Positions 51,611 to 60,427 are shown, numbered from the stretch's first letter. The stretch is DNA of 64,000 bases from Rhizobium sp. Leaf262 (GCF_001422245.1 NZ_LMMM01000012.1:248613-312612); one strand, 5' to 3'. Numbers and translations are program-made. Notes: generated by a model from the sequence alone, not told the origin.

Positions 51611-52996
51611 ATGATAAATGCGGAACCCGGCGTCATGGACTTTCAGACAGACAACTCCAACCGATCTCACCGCCGGCGGATCGCCGTCATCGGTTCGGGT
51701 ATTTCCGGCCTTTCCGCAGCGTGGCTGCTGGATAAATCGGCGGATGTGACGCTGTTCGAAACGGACAGCCGGCTGGGAGGCCATGCAAATACCGTTTCCG
51801 TCGATCTGCCTGGTAAGGATACGATCGCCGTGGATACCGGATTTATCGTCTACAACGAACGCAATTATCCGAACCTCGTCGCGCTTTTCAAACATCTGGA
51901 TGTGAAAACGGATGCCTCGGACATGTCGTTTGCCGCGTCGCTCAATGGTGGCAGGCTGGAATATTCCGGCTCCGGTCTTGCGGGCCTCTTTGGACAGACG
52001 TCCAATCTGCTGCGTCCACGCTTCTGGACAATGGTGCGCGATGTGCTGCGGTTCTACAAGCAGGCTCCCTCACTTCTTGCCGACAGCACGCTGGAGAGCA
52101 TGAGCCTTGGCGAGTATCTCGACAGGAACGGTTATTCGGCAAGCTTCATCGACGATCATCTGCTGCCCATGGGGGCTGCAATCTGGTCGACCACTGCTGC
52201 AGATATGCGTGCCTACCCTCTTCAGGCGTTTATACGGTTCTTCGTCAATCATGGTCTTGTGCAACTGTCAGACCGGCCCCAGTGGCGCACGGTGAAGGGC
52301 GGCAGCCGGGAATATGTCGCCCGCATCAGGTCTGATTTTAAAGGCAATATCGTCCTCAACAGCCAGATTGCAGCGGTGCGACGTGACGACGATGGCGTCA
52401 AGCTCCTTGACCGGTCCGGCCAGATGTCGATTTTCGATGATGTCGTGATTGCAACTCACGCCGACCAGGCACTTGCACTGCTTGCAGATGCGGATACGGA
52501 CGAGCGCTCCATTCTTGGTGCATTCGACTATACCCGCAACGCCGCCGTCCTGCATTCGGACGAAACGCTGATGCCTGCGCGGCGCAATGTCTGGTCCAGC
52601 TGGAACTATCTCAGCGAGCCCAACGCGACCGGCGCTGAGCAGCTTTGCGTGACCTACTGGATGAACCGTCTCCAGAACATCGATGACGCGACGCCACTGT
52701 TCGTGACGCTCAACCCCTCCCGGCCGATCGATCCGGCAAAGCTGATCCGGACGTTCGATTACGCTCATCCTCTATTCGACGCGAAGGCCCTTGAGGCTCA
52801 GAAACTCCTTTGGAATTTGCAGGGACGCCGGAACACCTGGTTCTGCGGCGCGCATTTCGGTAGCGGCTTTCACGAGGATGGCCTTCAGTCCGGGCTGGCT
52901 GTTGCGGAAGCCTTGGGCGGCGTCAAGCGGCCCTGGAGTGTCGAAAACGAATCCGGGCGCATTTTCGTAACGACGGAAAGGGTTATGGCGCCATGA
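51611..52996 (+). CDS. FAD-dependent amine-oxidase-like oxidoreductase
   Basis: A protein of about 461 residues with an N-terminal FAD-binding fold (AVIGSGISGLSAAWLL ... LFETDSRLGGHANTV) and the VDTGFIVYNERNYPNLVALF block typical of the oxidoreductases that precede DUF1365 and Cfa genes. The C-terminus has WFCGAHFGSGFHEDGLQSG. It probably oxidises a lipid substrate. Starts at 51611 and 51635 are both possible. Its stop overlaps the DUF1365 start (ATGA). Confidence 0.85.
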   Translation: MINAEPGVMDFQTDNSNRSHRRRIAVIGSGISGLSAAWLLDKSADVTLFETDSRLGGHANTVSVDLPGKDTIAVDTGFIVYNERNYPNLVALFKHLDVKTDASDMSFAASLNGGRLEYSGSGLAGLFGQTSNLLRPRFWTMVRDVLRFYKQAPSLLADSTLESMSLGEYLDRNGYSASFIDDHLLPMGAAIWSTTAADMRAYPLQAFIRFFVNHGLVQLSDRPQWRTVKGGSREYVARIRSDFKGNIVLNSQIAAVRRDDDGVKLLDRSGQMSIFDDVVIATHADQALALLADADTDERSILGAFDYTRNAAVLHSDETLMPARRNVWSSWNYLSEPNATGAEQLCVTYWMNRLQNIDDATPLFVTLNPSRPIDPAKLIRTFDYAHPLFDAKALEAQKLLWNLQGRRNTWFCGAHFGSGFHEDGLQSGLAVAEALGGVKRPWSVENESGRIFVTTERVMAP

Positions 52997-53826
52997 CGTT
53001 TCGCTCCGCCATCTATGCCGGACACGTCGTGCATGCGCGCCATCGCCCGCATGCCCACACGATGCGCTACCGCGTCTTTTCGCTGCTGATCGATCTCGAC
53101 GAACTCCCGCTGCTCGACAGTTGCCTGCGACTGTTCGGTCACAATCGCGGTGCACTTTTCAGCCTTCACGACAGGGATCACGGGGTCGGCGAAACGGGTG
53201 GCCTGAAGGACTGGGTCGTCCGGCACCTGACCGAGGCAGGCATGACGCTTGACCGCGATGCCTTGCGGGTCGACATGCTCTGCTATCCGCGCATCTTCGG
53301 TTACGTCTTCAATCCGCTGACCGTTTATTTCTGCCACGACAGGCAGGACGGCAGGCTGGTCGCTATTCTCTACGAAGTTCGAAACACCTTCCATGAGCGC
53401 CACACCTACGTCATTCCGACAGCGTCCGACACGCCCGGGACCGTGCGACATTCCTGTGCCAAAGAAATGTATGTCTCGCCCTTCGTGCCGATGGAATGCA
53501 CCTATGATTTCCGCATCCAGCCCCCCGATGACAAGGTCCTGATCGCCATCAACGAACGTGATCGAGATGGCGAGTTGCTGTTTGCTTCCTTTTCGGGAAA
53601 GCGCCGCCCGTTGAGCGACGGAGCGCTGCTGCGCGCGCTTTTCCTGTATCCGCTGATGACACTGAAGATCATGGGAGCGATCCACTGGGAGGCGCTTCTG
53701 CTCTGGGCCAAAGGCAATCCGGTCTATCGACACAAGGCTGCACGCAATCGCATCGCCAGCACCATCACCGGCGAAAGCCCCGTAGCAGCGGCACCATTGG
53801 GAGGAATGAAAGATGAGCCACGCTGA
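52993..53826 (+). CDS. DUF1365 protein
   Basis: A 277-residue protein with the DUF1365 pattern: YAGHVVHARHRPHAHTMRYRVFSL, then LCYPRIFGYVFNPLTVYFCHD, EVRNTFHERHTYV and KEMYVSPFVPMECTYDF. The family nearly always lies between a FAD oxidoreductase and a cyclopropane-fatty-acid-synthase-like gene, as here. No reaction is established. It overlaps cfa by 14 bp. Confidence 0.88.
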   Translation: MTFRSAIYAGHVVHARHRPHAHTMRYRVFSLLIDLDELPLLDSCLRLFGHNRGALFSLHDRDHGVGETGGLKDWVVRHLTEAGMTLDRDALRVDMLCYPRIFGYVFNPLTVYFCHDRQDGRLVAILYEVRNTFHERHTYVIPTASDTPGTVRHSCAKEMYVSPFVPMECTYDFRIQPPDDKVLIAINERDRDGELLFASFSGKRRPLSDGALLRALFLYPLMTLKIMGAIHWEALLLWAKGNPVYRHKAARNRIASTITGESPVAAAPLGGMKDEPR

Positions 53827-55030
53827 ACAGGAGACCATCCCCTTTCTCATGGAACATGCGCCTCTTTGGCAGCGGATGATCTGCCGCCGCCTGAAAAACA
53901 TGACGCAGGGACGCCTGACGGTGCTCTTCCCGGGCGGCTATGAATATGTCGTCAGTGGTCGGGAACCCGGTCCGCACGCGGTCATCTCACTCAATCGCGG
54001 TCGCGTGGTTCGTCGCCTGATCATGGGTGGAAGTCTTGGCTTTGCACAGGCCTACATGGACGGCGATTGGGATACCCCAGACATTGCCACCCTTCTGGAA
54101 GTGGCGATTGCCAATGAGCAGGATTGGGTGTCGGTTTCCGAGCCCGCACGCTTGGTCTCGGCCTTTGCCTATCTGCGTCACCGGCTACGCCGCAACTCCA
54201 AATCCGGCAGCCGCCGCAATATTTCCTTCCATTACGATCTGGGCAACCGTTTCTATTCCACATGGCTGGATGAAACGATGACCTATTCTTCTGCGCTGTT
54301 CGAAAAGCCGGGGCAGAGCCTGGCCGACGCGCAAAACGCCAAATACGACCGGATCGTCGAACAGCTTCAGATCGGACCCGACGACCATGTGCTGGAAGTC
54401 GGCTGCGGCTGGGGCGGATTTGCCGAATACGCCATCGCCAAGACCGGATGCCGGGTCACCGGGCTGACGCTTTCAACCGAACAGGCTGACTTCGCCAGAA
54501 AACGCCTTGCAAAAGCGGGGCTCTCCGAGCGTGCCGACATCAGGCTGGAAGATTACCGCGATTGCCGGGGCCAATACTCAAAGATCGTTTCCATCGAGAT
54601 GTTCGAAGCTGTGGGTGAAGAAAACTGGCCGGTCTATTTCCAGCGGCTCAACGAGCTTCTGGCCGATGGCGGCGAGGCCATGGTGCAGGTCATCACCATC
54701 GATGAAAGCCGCTTCGACGAGTATCGCCGCAACGCCGATTTCATCCAGACCTACATTTTCCCCGGTGGAATGCTACCCACGATCAGCGCCTTTCGCGACG
54801 CCGCCGCCGAACAGGGCTTCGCCGTGCCAGACATGTTGCGCTTCGGCAAGGACTACGACCGGACACTGATGGCATGGGATCGGACGTTCATGGCCAACTG
54901 GCACCGCATCGAGCCGCTTGGTTTCGATGAGCGTTTCCGCCGGATGTGGCAATATTACCTGCATTACTGCGCCGCCGGTTTCCGCACCGATCGCATTGAC
55001 GTGGTGCAGTTCAAACTTGCCAAGTCATAG
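53813..55030 (+). CDS. Cyclopropane-fatty-acyl-phospholipid synthase-like methyltransferase
   Basis: A 405-residue SAM-dependent lipid methyltransferase. Motif I is VLEVGCGWGGFAEYA; other family blocks are SFHYDLGNRFYSTWLDETMTYSSALF, GLTLSTEQ, SIEMFEAVGEENW and the TYIFPGGMLP loop. It transfers a methyl(ene) group to unsaturated acyl chains in membrane phospholipids. Together with the two upstream genes it resembles the RpoE-linked lipid-modification operons of photosynthetic alphaproteobacteria, where methylated or furan fatty acids are made. Confidence 0.88.
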   Translation: MSHAEQETIPFLMEHAPLWQRMICRRLKNMTQGRLTVLFPGGYEYVVSGREPGPHAVISLNRGRVVRRLIMGGSLGFAQAYMDGDWDTPDIATLLEVAIANEQDWVSVSEPARLVSAFAYLRHRLRRNSKSGSRRNISFHYDLGNRFYSTWLDETMTYSSALFEKPGQSLADAQNAKYDRIVEQLQIGPDDHVLEVGCGWGGFAEYAIAKTGCRVTGLTLSTEQADFARKRLAKAGLSERADIRLEDYRDCRGQYSKIVSIEMFEAVGEENWPVYFQRLNELLADGGEAMVQVITIDESRFDEYRRNADFIQTYIFPGGMLPTISAFRDAAAEQGFAVPDMLRFGKDYDRTLMAWDRTFMANWHRIEPLGFDERFRRMWQYYLHYCAAGFRTDRIDVVQFKLAKS

Positions 55031-55105
55031 GCATGGAGATCGCGCTCTCGGCAGACCATGATGAGGGCGCAATCTGCTCGCGCACAATGAAATTCTTATA
55101 TTCAT

Positions 55106-55130
55106 GGAACCTCACGCAGCCGCTCACGTT
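55106..55130 (+). promoter_or_regulatory. EcfG-type promoter for the 24-codon gene
   Basis: GGAAC (55106-55110), a 16-bp spacer and CGTT (55127-55130) match the general-stress consensus exactly. The next start codon on this strand is at 55214. Confidence 0.75.
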
Positions 55131-55213
55131 ACGGTGAGTGTCAAATGTTTCAGCATCGAACGCTGCATGGACGGTCATCCGTTCTGTTCGATATTACAAA
55201 GCGGAGATTATCC

Positions 55214-55288
55214 ATGAACCAGATCATCTATATCGTCGGCCTCGTCGTCATCGTCCTCGCCATTCTGTCGTTCTTCGGCTTCCGCTGA
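55214..55288 (+). CDS. 24-residue membrane peptide
   Basis: The frame encodes MNQIIYIVGLVVIVLAILSF followed by FGFR and TGA. It is almost one transmembrane helix with a basic last residue. GGAG (55202-55205) sits at correct spacing before ATG, and an EcfG-type promoter lies 84 bp upstream. I recall near-identical short peptides in other Rhizobiaceae, but cannot verify that here. It may bind a membrane complex or act as a stress peptide. Confidence 0.7.
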   Translation: MNQIIYIVGLVVIVLAILSFFGFR

Positions 55289-55340
55289 GCCACAACTTTA
55301 CAGTTGTAAATCTGCGACATTGGAAATATTCTTTTTAACG

Positions 55341-55366
55341 GGAACCATGTCGACTTTTTGCTCGTT
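55341..55366 (+). promoter_or_regulatory. EcfG-type promoter for the DUF982 gene
   Basis: GGAAC (55341-55345), a 17-bp spacer and CGTT (55363-55366) match the consensus exactly, 27 bp before the ATG at 55393. Confidence 0.75.
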
Positions 55367-55392
55367 GACATGGGCTGTTAGGGAGGCGTCCG

Positions 55393-55638
55393 ATGAAGCA
55401 AACTATATGGACAGAGCCTGTCGAAGTGAATTTCGACAAAACGACAAAAGACATCATAGCCGGCCCGTTCGACGCGCTGGCACTTCTGACCGAAAACTGG
55501 CCGCATACGCGCGGGCTGAATTTTGTTCGTGCACGGAGCGCGTGCCGCGCTGCACTTGACGGGCGCAAAACGCCTGAAGAAGCACGCAAGTGCTTCGAAG
55601 ATGCAGTCTCGGAAGCAAAGCGTCAGCGGGCTCATTAG
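55393..55638 (+). CDS. DUF982 protein
   Basis: An 81-residue soluble protein with the DUF982 pattern: W..PV.V.......I.GPFDALALLTENWP..RG..F..AR.ACRAAL.G...PEEAR..FE.A..EAK. DUF982 genes are numerous in rhizobia and have no known function. GGGAGG precedes the ATG. The stop codon lies inside its own terminator loop. Stress control is likely from the promoter. Confidence 0.85.
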   Translation: MKQTIWTEPVEVNFDKTTKDIIAGPFDALALLTENWPHTRGLNFVRARSACRAALDGRKTPEEARKCFEDAVSEAKRQRAH

Positions 55639-55649
55639 CCCGCTTTTTC
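55625..55649 (+). terminator. Terminator of the DUF982 gene
   Basis: AGCGGGCT (55625-55632) and AGCCCGCT (55637-55644) form a perfect stem with a 4-base loop, followed by a T run. Confidence 0.88.
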
Positions 55650-55671
55650 ATTTGAACTTTCAAGATGATGC

Positions 55672-55701
55672 GCGAAAGAAAATGGCCCCGATCGGGGCCA
55701 T
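55672..55701 (-). terminator. Terminator of the PRC-barrel gene
   Basis: A 20-bp perfect palindrome centred on GATC (55682-55701) lies just past the PRC-barrel stop and is followed on the minus strand by TTTTCTTTC. Confidence 0.75.
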
Positions 55702-55715
55702 CTCTTTATGCTTTA

Positions 55716-56108
55716 TTACATCCAATAGGGCGGGACGCCGTAGTAGTCGTAGACTTTTCGGTCATCCCGGCCAAATAGGCTCTCATCGTCTTTGTTGGCA
55801 AAACGCGGGCCGTTTTCGATCTGCTCTTTTGTCAGATCGATACGGTAGCCATCCAACTCTTCGTCGTAATGCAGCTTTTCCCATGGCAGGGGATAGTAGT
55901 CGTCACCGATGCCGAGGAAGCCTCCGAAGCTCAGAACGGCATAAGCGACGCGCCCGCCCCGTTTCTCCAAAATGATTCGCTGGATCGAGCCGATCTTCTT
56001 GCTGTCGGCTCCGTAAACGCTGGTGCCTTCGACCTTGTCGCTGGCGATGAAGCTCGGCGTGTCCTTGACGTAGGGGTCCTGACCGGCGCGGGGTTCATGA
56101 TGTACCAT
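55716..56108 (-). CDS. PRC-barrel domain protein
   Basis: A 130-residue soluble protein with a PRC-barrel: SDKVEGTSVYGADSKKIGSI, then RIILEKRGGRVAYAVLSFGG and the FLGIGDDYYPLPWEKL block, ending in an aromatic tail (VYDYYGVPPYW). Members of this type are stress-induced in Rhizobiales. MVHHEPRAG at 56108 follows AAGGAGGAAACG; the frame is open to 56132. An EcfG-like promoter lies upstream. Confidence 0.85.
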   Translation of the reverse strand: MVHHEPRAGQDPYVKDTPSFIASDKVEGTSVYGADSKKIGSIQRIILEKRGGRVAYAVLSFGGFLGIGDDYYPLPWEKLHYDEELDGYRIDLTKEQIENGPRFANKDDESLFGRDDRKVYDYYGVPPYWM

Positions 56109-56147
56109 AACGTTTCCTCCTTGGGCTTGCATGCGTTATGGCTTGTA

Positions 56148-56172
56148 AACCCCAAGGCGGCAAAATCGTTCC
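56148..56172 (-). promoter_or_regulatory. EcfG-like promoter for the PRC-barrel gene
   Basis: On the minus strand GGAAC (56172-56168), a 16-bp spacer and GGTT (56151-56148) match the consensus except for the first base of the -10 element. It lies 39 bp before the ATG. Confidence 0.6.
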
Positions 56173-56201
56173 GACCTGTCTGCCTCACCACCCGCCCAGC
56201 A

Positions 56202-57878
56202 TCACGTGCGCAGACGACCGATGCGAGCCAGCAGGATGACGGGCAGTATGCCGATGACTACGATGGCAAGCGCCGCGATCGAGGCTTCCTCATAGGTCCC
56301 TCGGGCGGCTTCACCGTAAAGATGCGTGGCGAATGTTTCGAAGTTCAAGGGGCGCAGCAGCAGCGTTGCTGGCAGTTCCTTGACGCAATCGACAAAGACA
56401 AGCAGCGCGGCAGCGGCCATGGCCGCCTTGGACAAGGGCAGATGAACGGCGCTGAAGGTTGCCGTGGATGTTCGTCCCAGCGTTCGCGATGCTTGATCGA
56501 AAGAAAGCGGAATACGGCTGAGCCCGGCATCGATGCCACCGCCCGCAATGGTGAGGAACCGGGCGGTATAGGCAAAGATCAGGGCCGTTCCGCTGCCGAT
56601 GAGCAGAAGCCCGGTGGAAAGTCCGAACCATTGCTGCATCGTGGCATCCAGAAACCGGTCAAACCCGCCAAGTGCGATCAGCACACCAATGGCGATGACG
56701 GTGCCCGGCGCGGCGTAGCCGACGGTTGCCAGCCGGAACGACCAGAGCGAGGTCTTGCCCGGGGAAAGCCGCATGGCATAGGCCACCACCAGCCCCGCCC
56801 CGACCGTGACCAGCGTGGCCGTACCCGCGAACAGGACGGTATTGAACGTCTCCGCTGCAAAGCGCGAGGAAAGGCCGCTGAACTGGAAACGTTTCCAGGC
56901 TTCGACGACGAGATAGATGGCCGGAGCCACAAAGCCGATCAGGATCGGCAGACTGCCGAGACTGAACGCCAGAATACCGCGCAGGCCGTTAAGGCGTGCG
57001 GGTGCAAGAACCGTGCTTTTCTGCGCCGAGGTGGAATAGCGTTGCCTGCGCCGCGCCCAACGCTCCACCGCAACAAGGGCGACAACGAGAAGCAGCATGC
57101 AGAGCGCAATCTGGGCTGCTCCCGGCAGGTCCGATTTCGTGATCCATGTCGTATAGATCGATACCGTCAGCGTGCGCACGCCCAGAAATTCCGATGCGCC
57201 GATATCGTTGAGCGCCTCCATCAGTGCCAGGCTGACACCCACCGCGATGGCCGGACGGGCAAGCGGCACGGCAACGCGGAAGAACAGCGCGTGTCGCGAG
57301 GTTCCAAGCATGCGCGCGGCATCCAGCAGATTTCCGGCCTGCGTCAGAAACATCGCCCTGACAGGGATATAGACGTAGGGATAGAGCACGAAGCCAAGCA
57401 GAATGATGCAGCCCGTCATCGAGCGGATATCGGGCAGGCGAAATTCGCGCGGACTTGAATATCCCAGCACCCAGCGCACCACGCCCTGCACCGGCCCGAG
57501 CGGATGCAGAATATCGAGATAGGCATAGGCGACGATATAGGTCGGCATGGCGAGCGGCAGCAGCAACGCCCATTCCAGCAGCCTTCGCCCACGAAAATCA
57601 TAGGCGCTGACGAGCCACGCGCTGGCCGTGCCAACAAACCCGGCAAGCAGACCGACGCCGAGCAAAAGTATCAGCGTTTCCGGAAGTGCGGTTGCCAGCA
57701 CCGTTTCGCGCAGATGCTGCCACAGCCCTGTCGAGCCCTTGATCGCTTCCGACAGCAGCGCCAGAACCGGCAACATGGCGAGCGCGGCGACGACGCACGA
57801 TGCCAACAGCCACCAGAATGCGGAGTTGATCCGCAGTCTGGGTTTGGAAGGAATGGCTGTGCTGGTGGTGGCGTGCAT
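56202..57878 (-). CDS. Ferric-type ABC transporter permease (FbpB-like)
   Basis: A 558-residue permease made of two fused six-helix halves, as in FbpB/SfuB. EAA-like loops are seen as LMEALNDIGASEFLGVRTLT in the first half and FVDCVKELPATLLLRPLNFE in the second. It should form the channel for Fe3+ delivered by the binding protein at 58089-59111. It is the last of three minus-strand transporter genes; 210 bp with an inverted repeat and a palindromic element separate it from the binding-protein gene. Confidence 0.9.
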   Translation of the reverse strand: MHATTSTAIPSKPRLRINSAFWWLLASCVVAALAMLPVLALLSEAIKGSTGLWQHLRETVLATALPETLILLLGVGLLAGFVGTASAWLVSAYDFRGRRLLEWALLLPLAMPTYIVAYAYLDILHPLGPVQGVVRWVLGYSSPREFRLPDIRSMTGCIILLGFVLYPYVYIPVRAMFLTQAGNLLDAARMLGTSRHALFFRVAVPLARPAIAVGVSLALMEALNDIGASEFLGVRTLTVSIYTTWITKSDLPGAAQIALCMLLLVVALVAVERWARRRQRYSTSAQKSTVLAPARLNGLRGILAFSLGSLPILIGFVAPAIYLVVEAWKRFQFSGLSSRFAAETFNTVLFAGTATLVTVGAGLVVAYAMRLSPGKTSLWSFRLATVGYAAPGTVIAIGVLIALGGFDRFLDATMQQWFGLSTGLLLIGSGTALIFAYTARFLTIAGGGIDAGLSRIPLSFDQASRTLGRTSTATFSAVHLPLSKAAMAAAALLVFVDCVKELPATLLLRPLNFETFATHLYGEAARGTYEEASIAALAIVVIGILPVILLARIGRLRT

Positions 57879-57920
57879 GCTGATCTTGAGGTTTTGCCGC
57901 GCGGAATACGAGGTTGCTTG

Positions 57921-57957
57921 AAACAGGCAAGGCGCCCGCGTGAAACGGGCGCCTGTT
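57921..57957. terminator. Inverted repeat between binding-protein and permease genes
   Basis: GGCGCCCG (57931-57938) and CGGGCGCC (57946-57953) form a stem extended by AAACA / TGTTT outside. It may end or protect the binding-protein message. Confidence 0.6.
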
Positions 57958-57984
57958 TGTGCAGACGGCTACATTTGACTCCGC

Positions 57985-58019
57985 GTCATCCTCGGGCTTG
58001 TCCCGAGGATCTAATCACC
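57985..58019 (+). repeat. Third copy of the rhizobial palindromic repeat
   Basis: The stem ATCCTCGGG / CCCGAGGAT with loop CTTGT matches the two copies at 7734-7817. It differs from the minus-strand copy at two positions that pair with each other. Confidence 0.8.
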
Positions 58020-58088
58020 TCACCAAACCTGCTCCGTTACAGAGAATGACGGAGGGGCCGTGGCAAGCGCGGCCAGGAACTGTAGCCC

Positions 58089-59111
58089 TTAGTTGTCGAA
58101 GCCGACCTTATCCACCAGCTGGCTGGCTTCCTTGCGGTGCGACACGATTTCCGTGAGCGGCTTGTTGTCGATCTTCAGTTCGCCGAAGGAGGCAACGATC
58201 TTGTCGACGGCAGCGCCCTTGTTGACGGGGTATTCGTAGTTGGCTTCCGCGTAGATCTTCTGGGCTTCGTCGGAAGCCAGATATTCGAGAAGCTTGACGG
58301 CTTCGGCCTTGTTCGGTGCGTTCTTGGCAACGGCTGCACCTGACACGTTGACCTGCGTGCCGCCATCCTTGAAGGTCGGCAAGATGACCTTGATGGCTTC
58401 GCCCCACTTGACCTGCTCTTCGCCGCCCTTGCCGGAGCGCATCAGGCCGACATAATAGGAATTGGCGATACCGATATCGCAAATGCCACCGAGGATGTCC
58501 TTGGCCACATCACGGTCGCCGCCGCCAGCCTTGCGGGCCAGATTGTCCTTCACGCCAGCCAGCCACTTTTCGGTTGCTTCCGCGCCGTGGTGGGCGATGT
58601 AATCTGCAAAGAGTGCCGTGTTGTAAGGATGCTGGCCAGAGCGAATGCAAACCTTGCCCTTCCACTTGGCGTCAGCGAGGTCTTCATAATTGAAGGAAGA
58701 CAGATCGACATCCTTGGCAGCGTAAAGAACGCGTGCGCGCATGGACAGCGCAAACCAGTTGCCCTTGGCATCGCGCAGTTCAGCGGGAATAGCCTTGGTC
58801 AGCACCTCGGATTCGACCGGCTGGGTTACGCCCTTTTCGACCAGATCAACCAGATTGCCGGCATCGACCGTCATCAGCACGTCCGCAGGGGAGCTCGCAC
58901 CTTCGCTCAAGACGCGCTCGGCCAGACCGTCCTTCAGGAACACGGTGTTGACCTTCACGCCGCTGTCCTTGGTGAAGGCTTCGAGCAGCGGCTGGATCAG
59001 GGCCGGTTCGCGTGTCGTGTAGATGTTCAGTTCAGCCGCATTGGCCGCACTGGCTGCGAAAGCAACGGTGCTGGCAAGAAGTGCTACTCTGGCGACGGTC
59101 GAAGATGTCAT
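58089..59111 (-). CDS. Ferric-iron-type periplasmic binding protein (FbpA-like)
   Basis: A 340-residue protein with a signal peptide ending SAANA, then ELNIYTTREPALIQPLLEAF, the DVLMTVDAGNLVDLVEKG block, CIRSGQHPYNTALFADYIAHHG and the paired tyrosines in IANSYYVGLM. These are typical Fe3+-binding ligands in FbpA/IdiA. MTSSTV at 59111 is preferred over 59153. It is the middle gene of the transporter set. Confidence 0.9.
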   Translation of the reverse strand: MTSSTVARVALLASTVAFAASAANAAELNIYTTREPALIQPLLEAFTKDSGVKVNTVFLKDGLAERVLSEGASSPADVLMTVDAGNLVDLVEKGVTQPVESEVLTKAIPAELRDAKGNWFALSMRARVLYAAKDVDLSSFNYEDLADAKWKGKVCIRSGQHPYNTALFADYIAHHGAEATEKWLAGVKDNLARKAGGGDRDVAKDILGGICDIGIANSYYVGLMRSGKGGEEQVKWGEAIKVILPTFKDGGTQVNVSGAAVAKNAPNKAEAVKLLEYLASDEAQKIYAEANYEYPVNKGAAVDKIVASFGELKIDNKPLTEIVSHRKEASQLVDKVGFDN

Positions 59112-59260
59112 GTCTATCCCCCTTGAGACTTGAAAATGATGTCGGAGATGCATGCACCATACCTGATCGAATAAATCAAGTTATGCGCAACCGATTTCTA
59201 GGGGTATACCGTCACTTTGAGTTGAATTCGACGCCCTTTTTCGGACCCGAATATCCGTTT

Positions 59261-60313
59261 TCAATCTGCGGTAAACATCAGCACACTGTCTTTCGCGATG
59301 GAAAGCGTGACATGGTCGGCGTTTGCAGGGCTTCTGTTCATGCTGCGCACGCGCAATGCCTGCGCCAGACCGTCGACGCTGACCGACACCTGTTCGATCT
59401 CGCCCATAAAGACCCGATGGGTAATGCGGCCCGACACCCCGTCCCCACCGTTTCCATCGGCGAGCGAAATTGCGCTGGGACGGATGTAAGCATAAGCGCG
59501 GCTGCCTTCACCGAAAGCCCCCATGTGCGGAAAATCGCCCACGGGTGTTGCCAGATGGCCGTTGCGCACCGTTCCCTCCACCTTGTTGAAGGCACAGAAG
59601 AAGTCGGCGGCGTAACGGCTGACGGGATGATCGTGAACCTCATATCCCGTACCGATCTGAACGATACGCCCCTGCTGCATCAGCACCACGCGGTCACCTG
59701 CCGAAAGCGCTTCTTCCGGGTCATGCGTCACCATGATGGCCGTCGTCTTCAGCTCCCTCAGCAAGCCCAGCGTTTCTTCCCGTACACTGTCGCGAAGGCC
59801 ACGGTCCAGATTGGAAAAGGGCTCGTCCATCAAGAGAATGTCAGGCTTGGGCGCCAGAGCCCGTGCCAGCGCGACGCGCTGCTGTTCCCCGCCTGACAGC
59901 GTATGCGGATATCGTTTGGCCAGATCGGTCAGCCGCACATGCTCGATCATATCGGCTGCCCGCGCTCTGGCTTGCGCTTTCGGCTGGCCCTTCAGGCCGA
60001 AGAGAACATTCTGCTCCACCGTCAGATGCGGAAACAGCGCGTAATCCTGAAAGACGAAGCCGATGCGCCGCTTTTCAGGTTCCATGAAGGTCGTCGGCCC
60101 GGCAATCTCGCGCCCGTTCATCATCACAGATCCCGCGTCAGGCGTTTCCACACCGGCGATGATCCGCAACAGGGTGGATTTGCCGCAGCCGGAACGCCCG
60201 ACAAGGCAGATGATCTCGCCGCGCCTGACCGTCAGGTCGATATTCTCAAGCACATCAACATCGCCGAAACGCTTTCCGATGGTGCTGAGTGTGAGAGCGG
60301 CGATTTCTGACAT
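59261..60313 (-). CDS. Ferric-type ABC transporter ATP-binding protein (FbpC-like)
   Basis: A 350-residue ATPase with Walker A VGRSGCGKST, Q-loop FVFQDYALFPH, signature LSGGEQQRVALARAL and Walker B ILLMDEPFSNLD, plus a C-terminal TOBE-like domain. MSEIAALTL at 60313 fits the family; the frame is open to 60379. A gap of 150 bp separates it from the binding-protein gene, so each gene may have its own promoter. Confidence 0.9.
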   Translation of the reverse strand: MSEIAALTLSTIGKRFGDVDVLENIDLTVRRGEIICLVGRSGCGKSTLLRIIAGVETPDAGSVMMNGREIAGPTTFMEPEKRRIGFVFQDYALFPHLTVEQNVLFGLKGQPKAQARARAADMIEHVRLTDLAKRYPHTLSGGEQQRVALARALAPKPDILLMDEPFSNLDRGLRDSVREETLGLLRELKTTAIMVTHDPEEALSAGDRVVLMQQGRIVQIGTGYEVHDHPVSRYAADFFCAFNKVEGTVRNGHLATPVGDFPHMGAFGEGSRAYAYIRPSAISLADGNGGDGVSGRITHRVFMGEIEQVSVSVDGLAQALRVRSMNRSPANADHVTLSIAKDSVLMFTAD

Positions 60314-60427
60314 GGCGGTTTCCGTGCATTTCTGTCCGCTTTGTTGATTGCTCAAATCAGGATTAAAGTCAAAAGCCAATCGCTCTCCCCTTCACAACAG
60401 ATGCAATGGGATTTGGACGGGCAATAG

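Noticed and set aside
52885-53901. A 338-codon open frame on the minus strand
   Set aside because: It is antisense to the DUF1365 gene and overlaps both neighbours; no motif.
55869-57458. A 529-codon open frame on the plus strand
   Set aside because: It lies opposite the PRC-barrel gene and the iron permease, has no domain pattern, and shows shadow-type composition.
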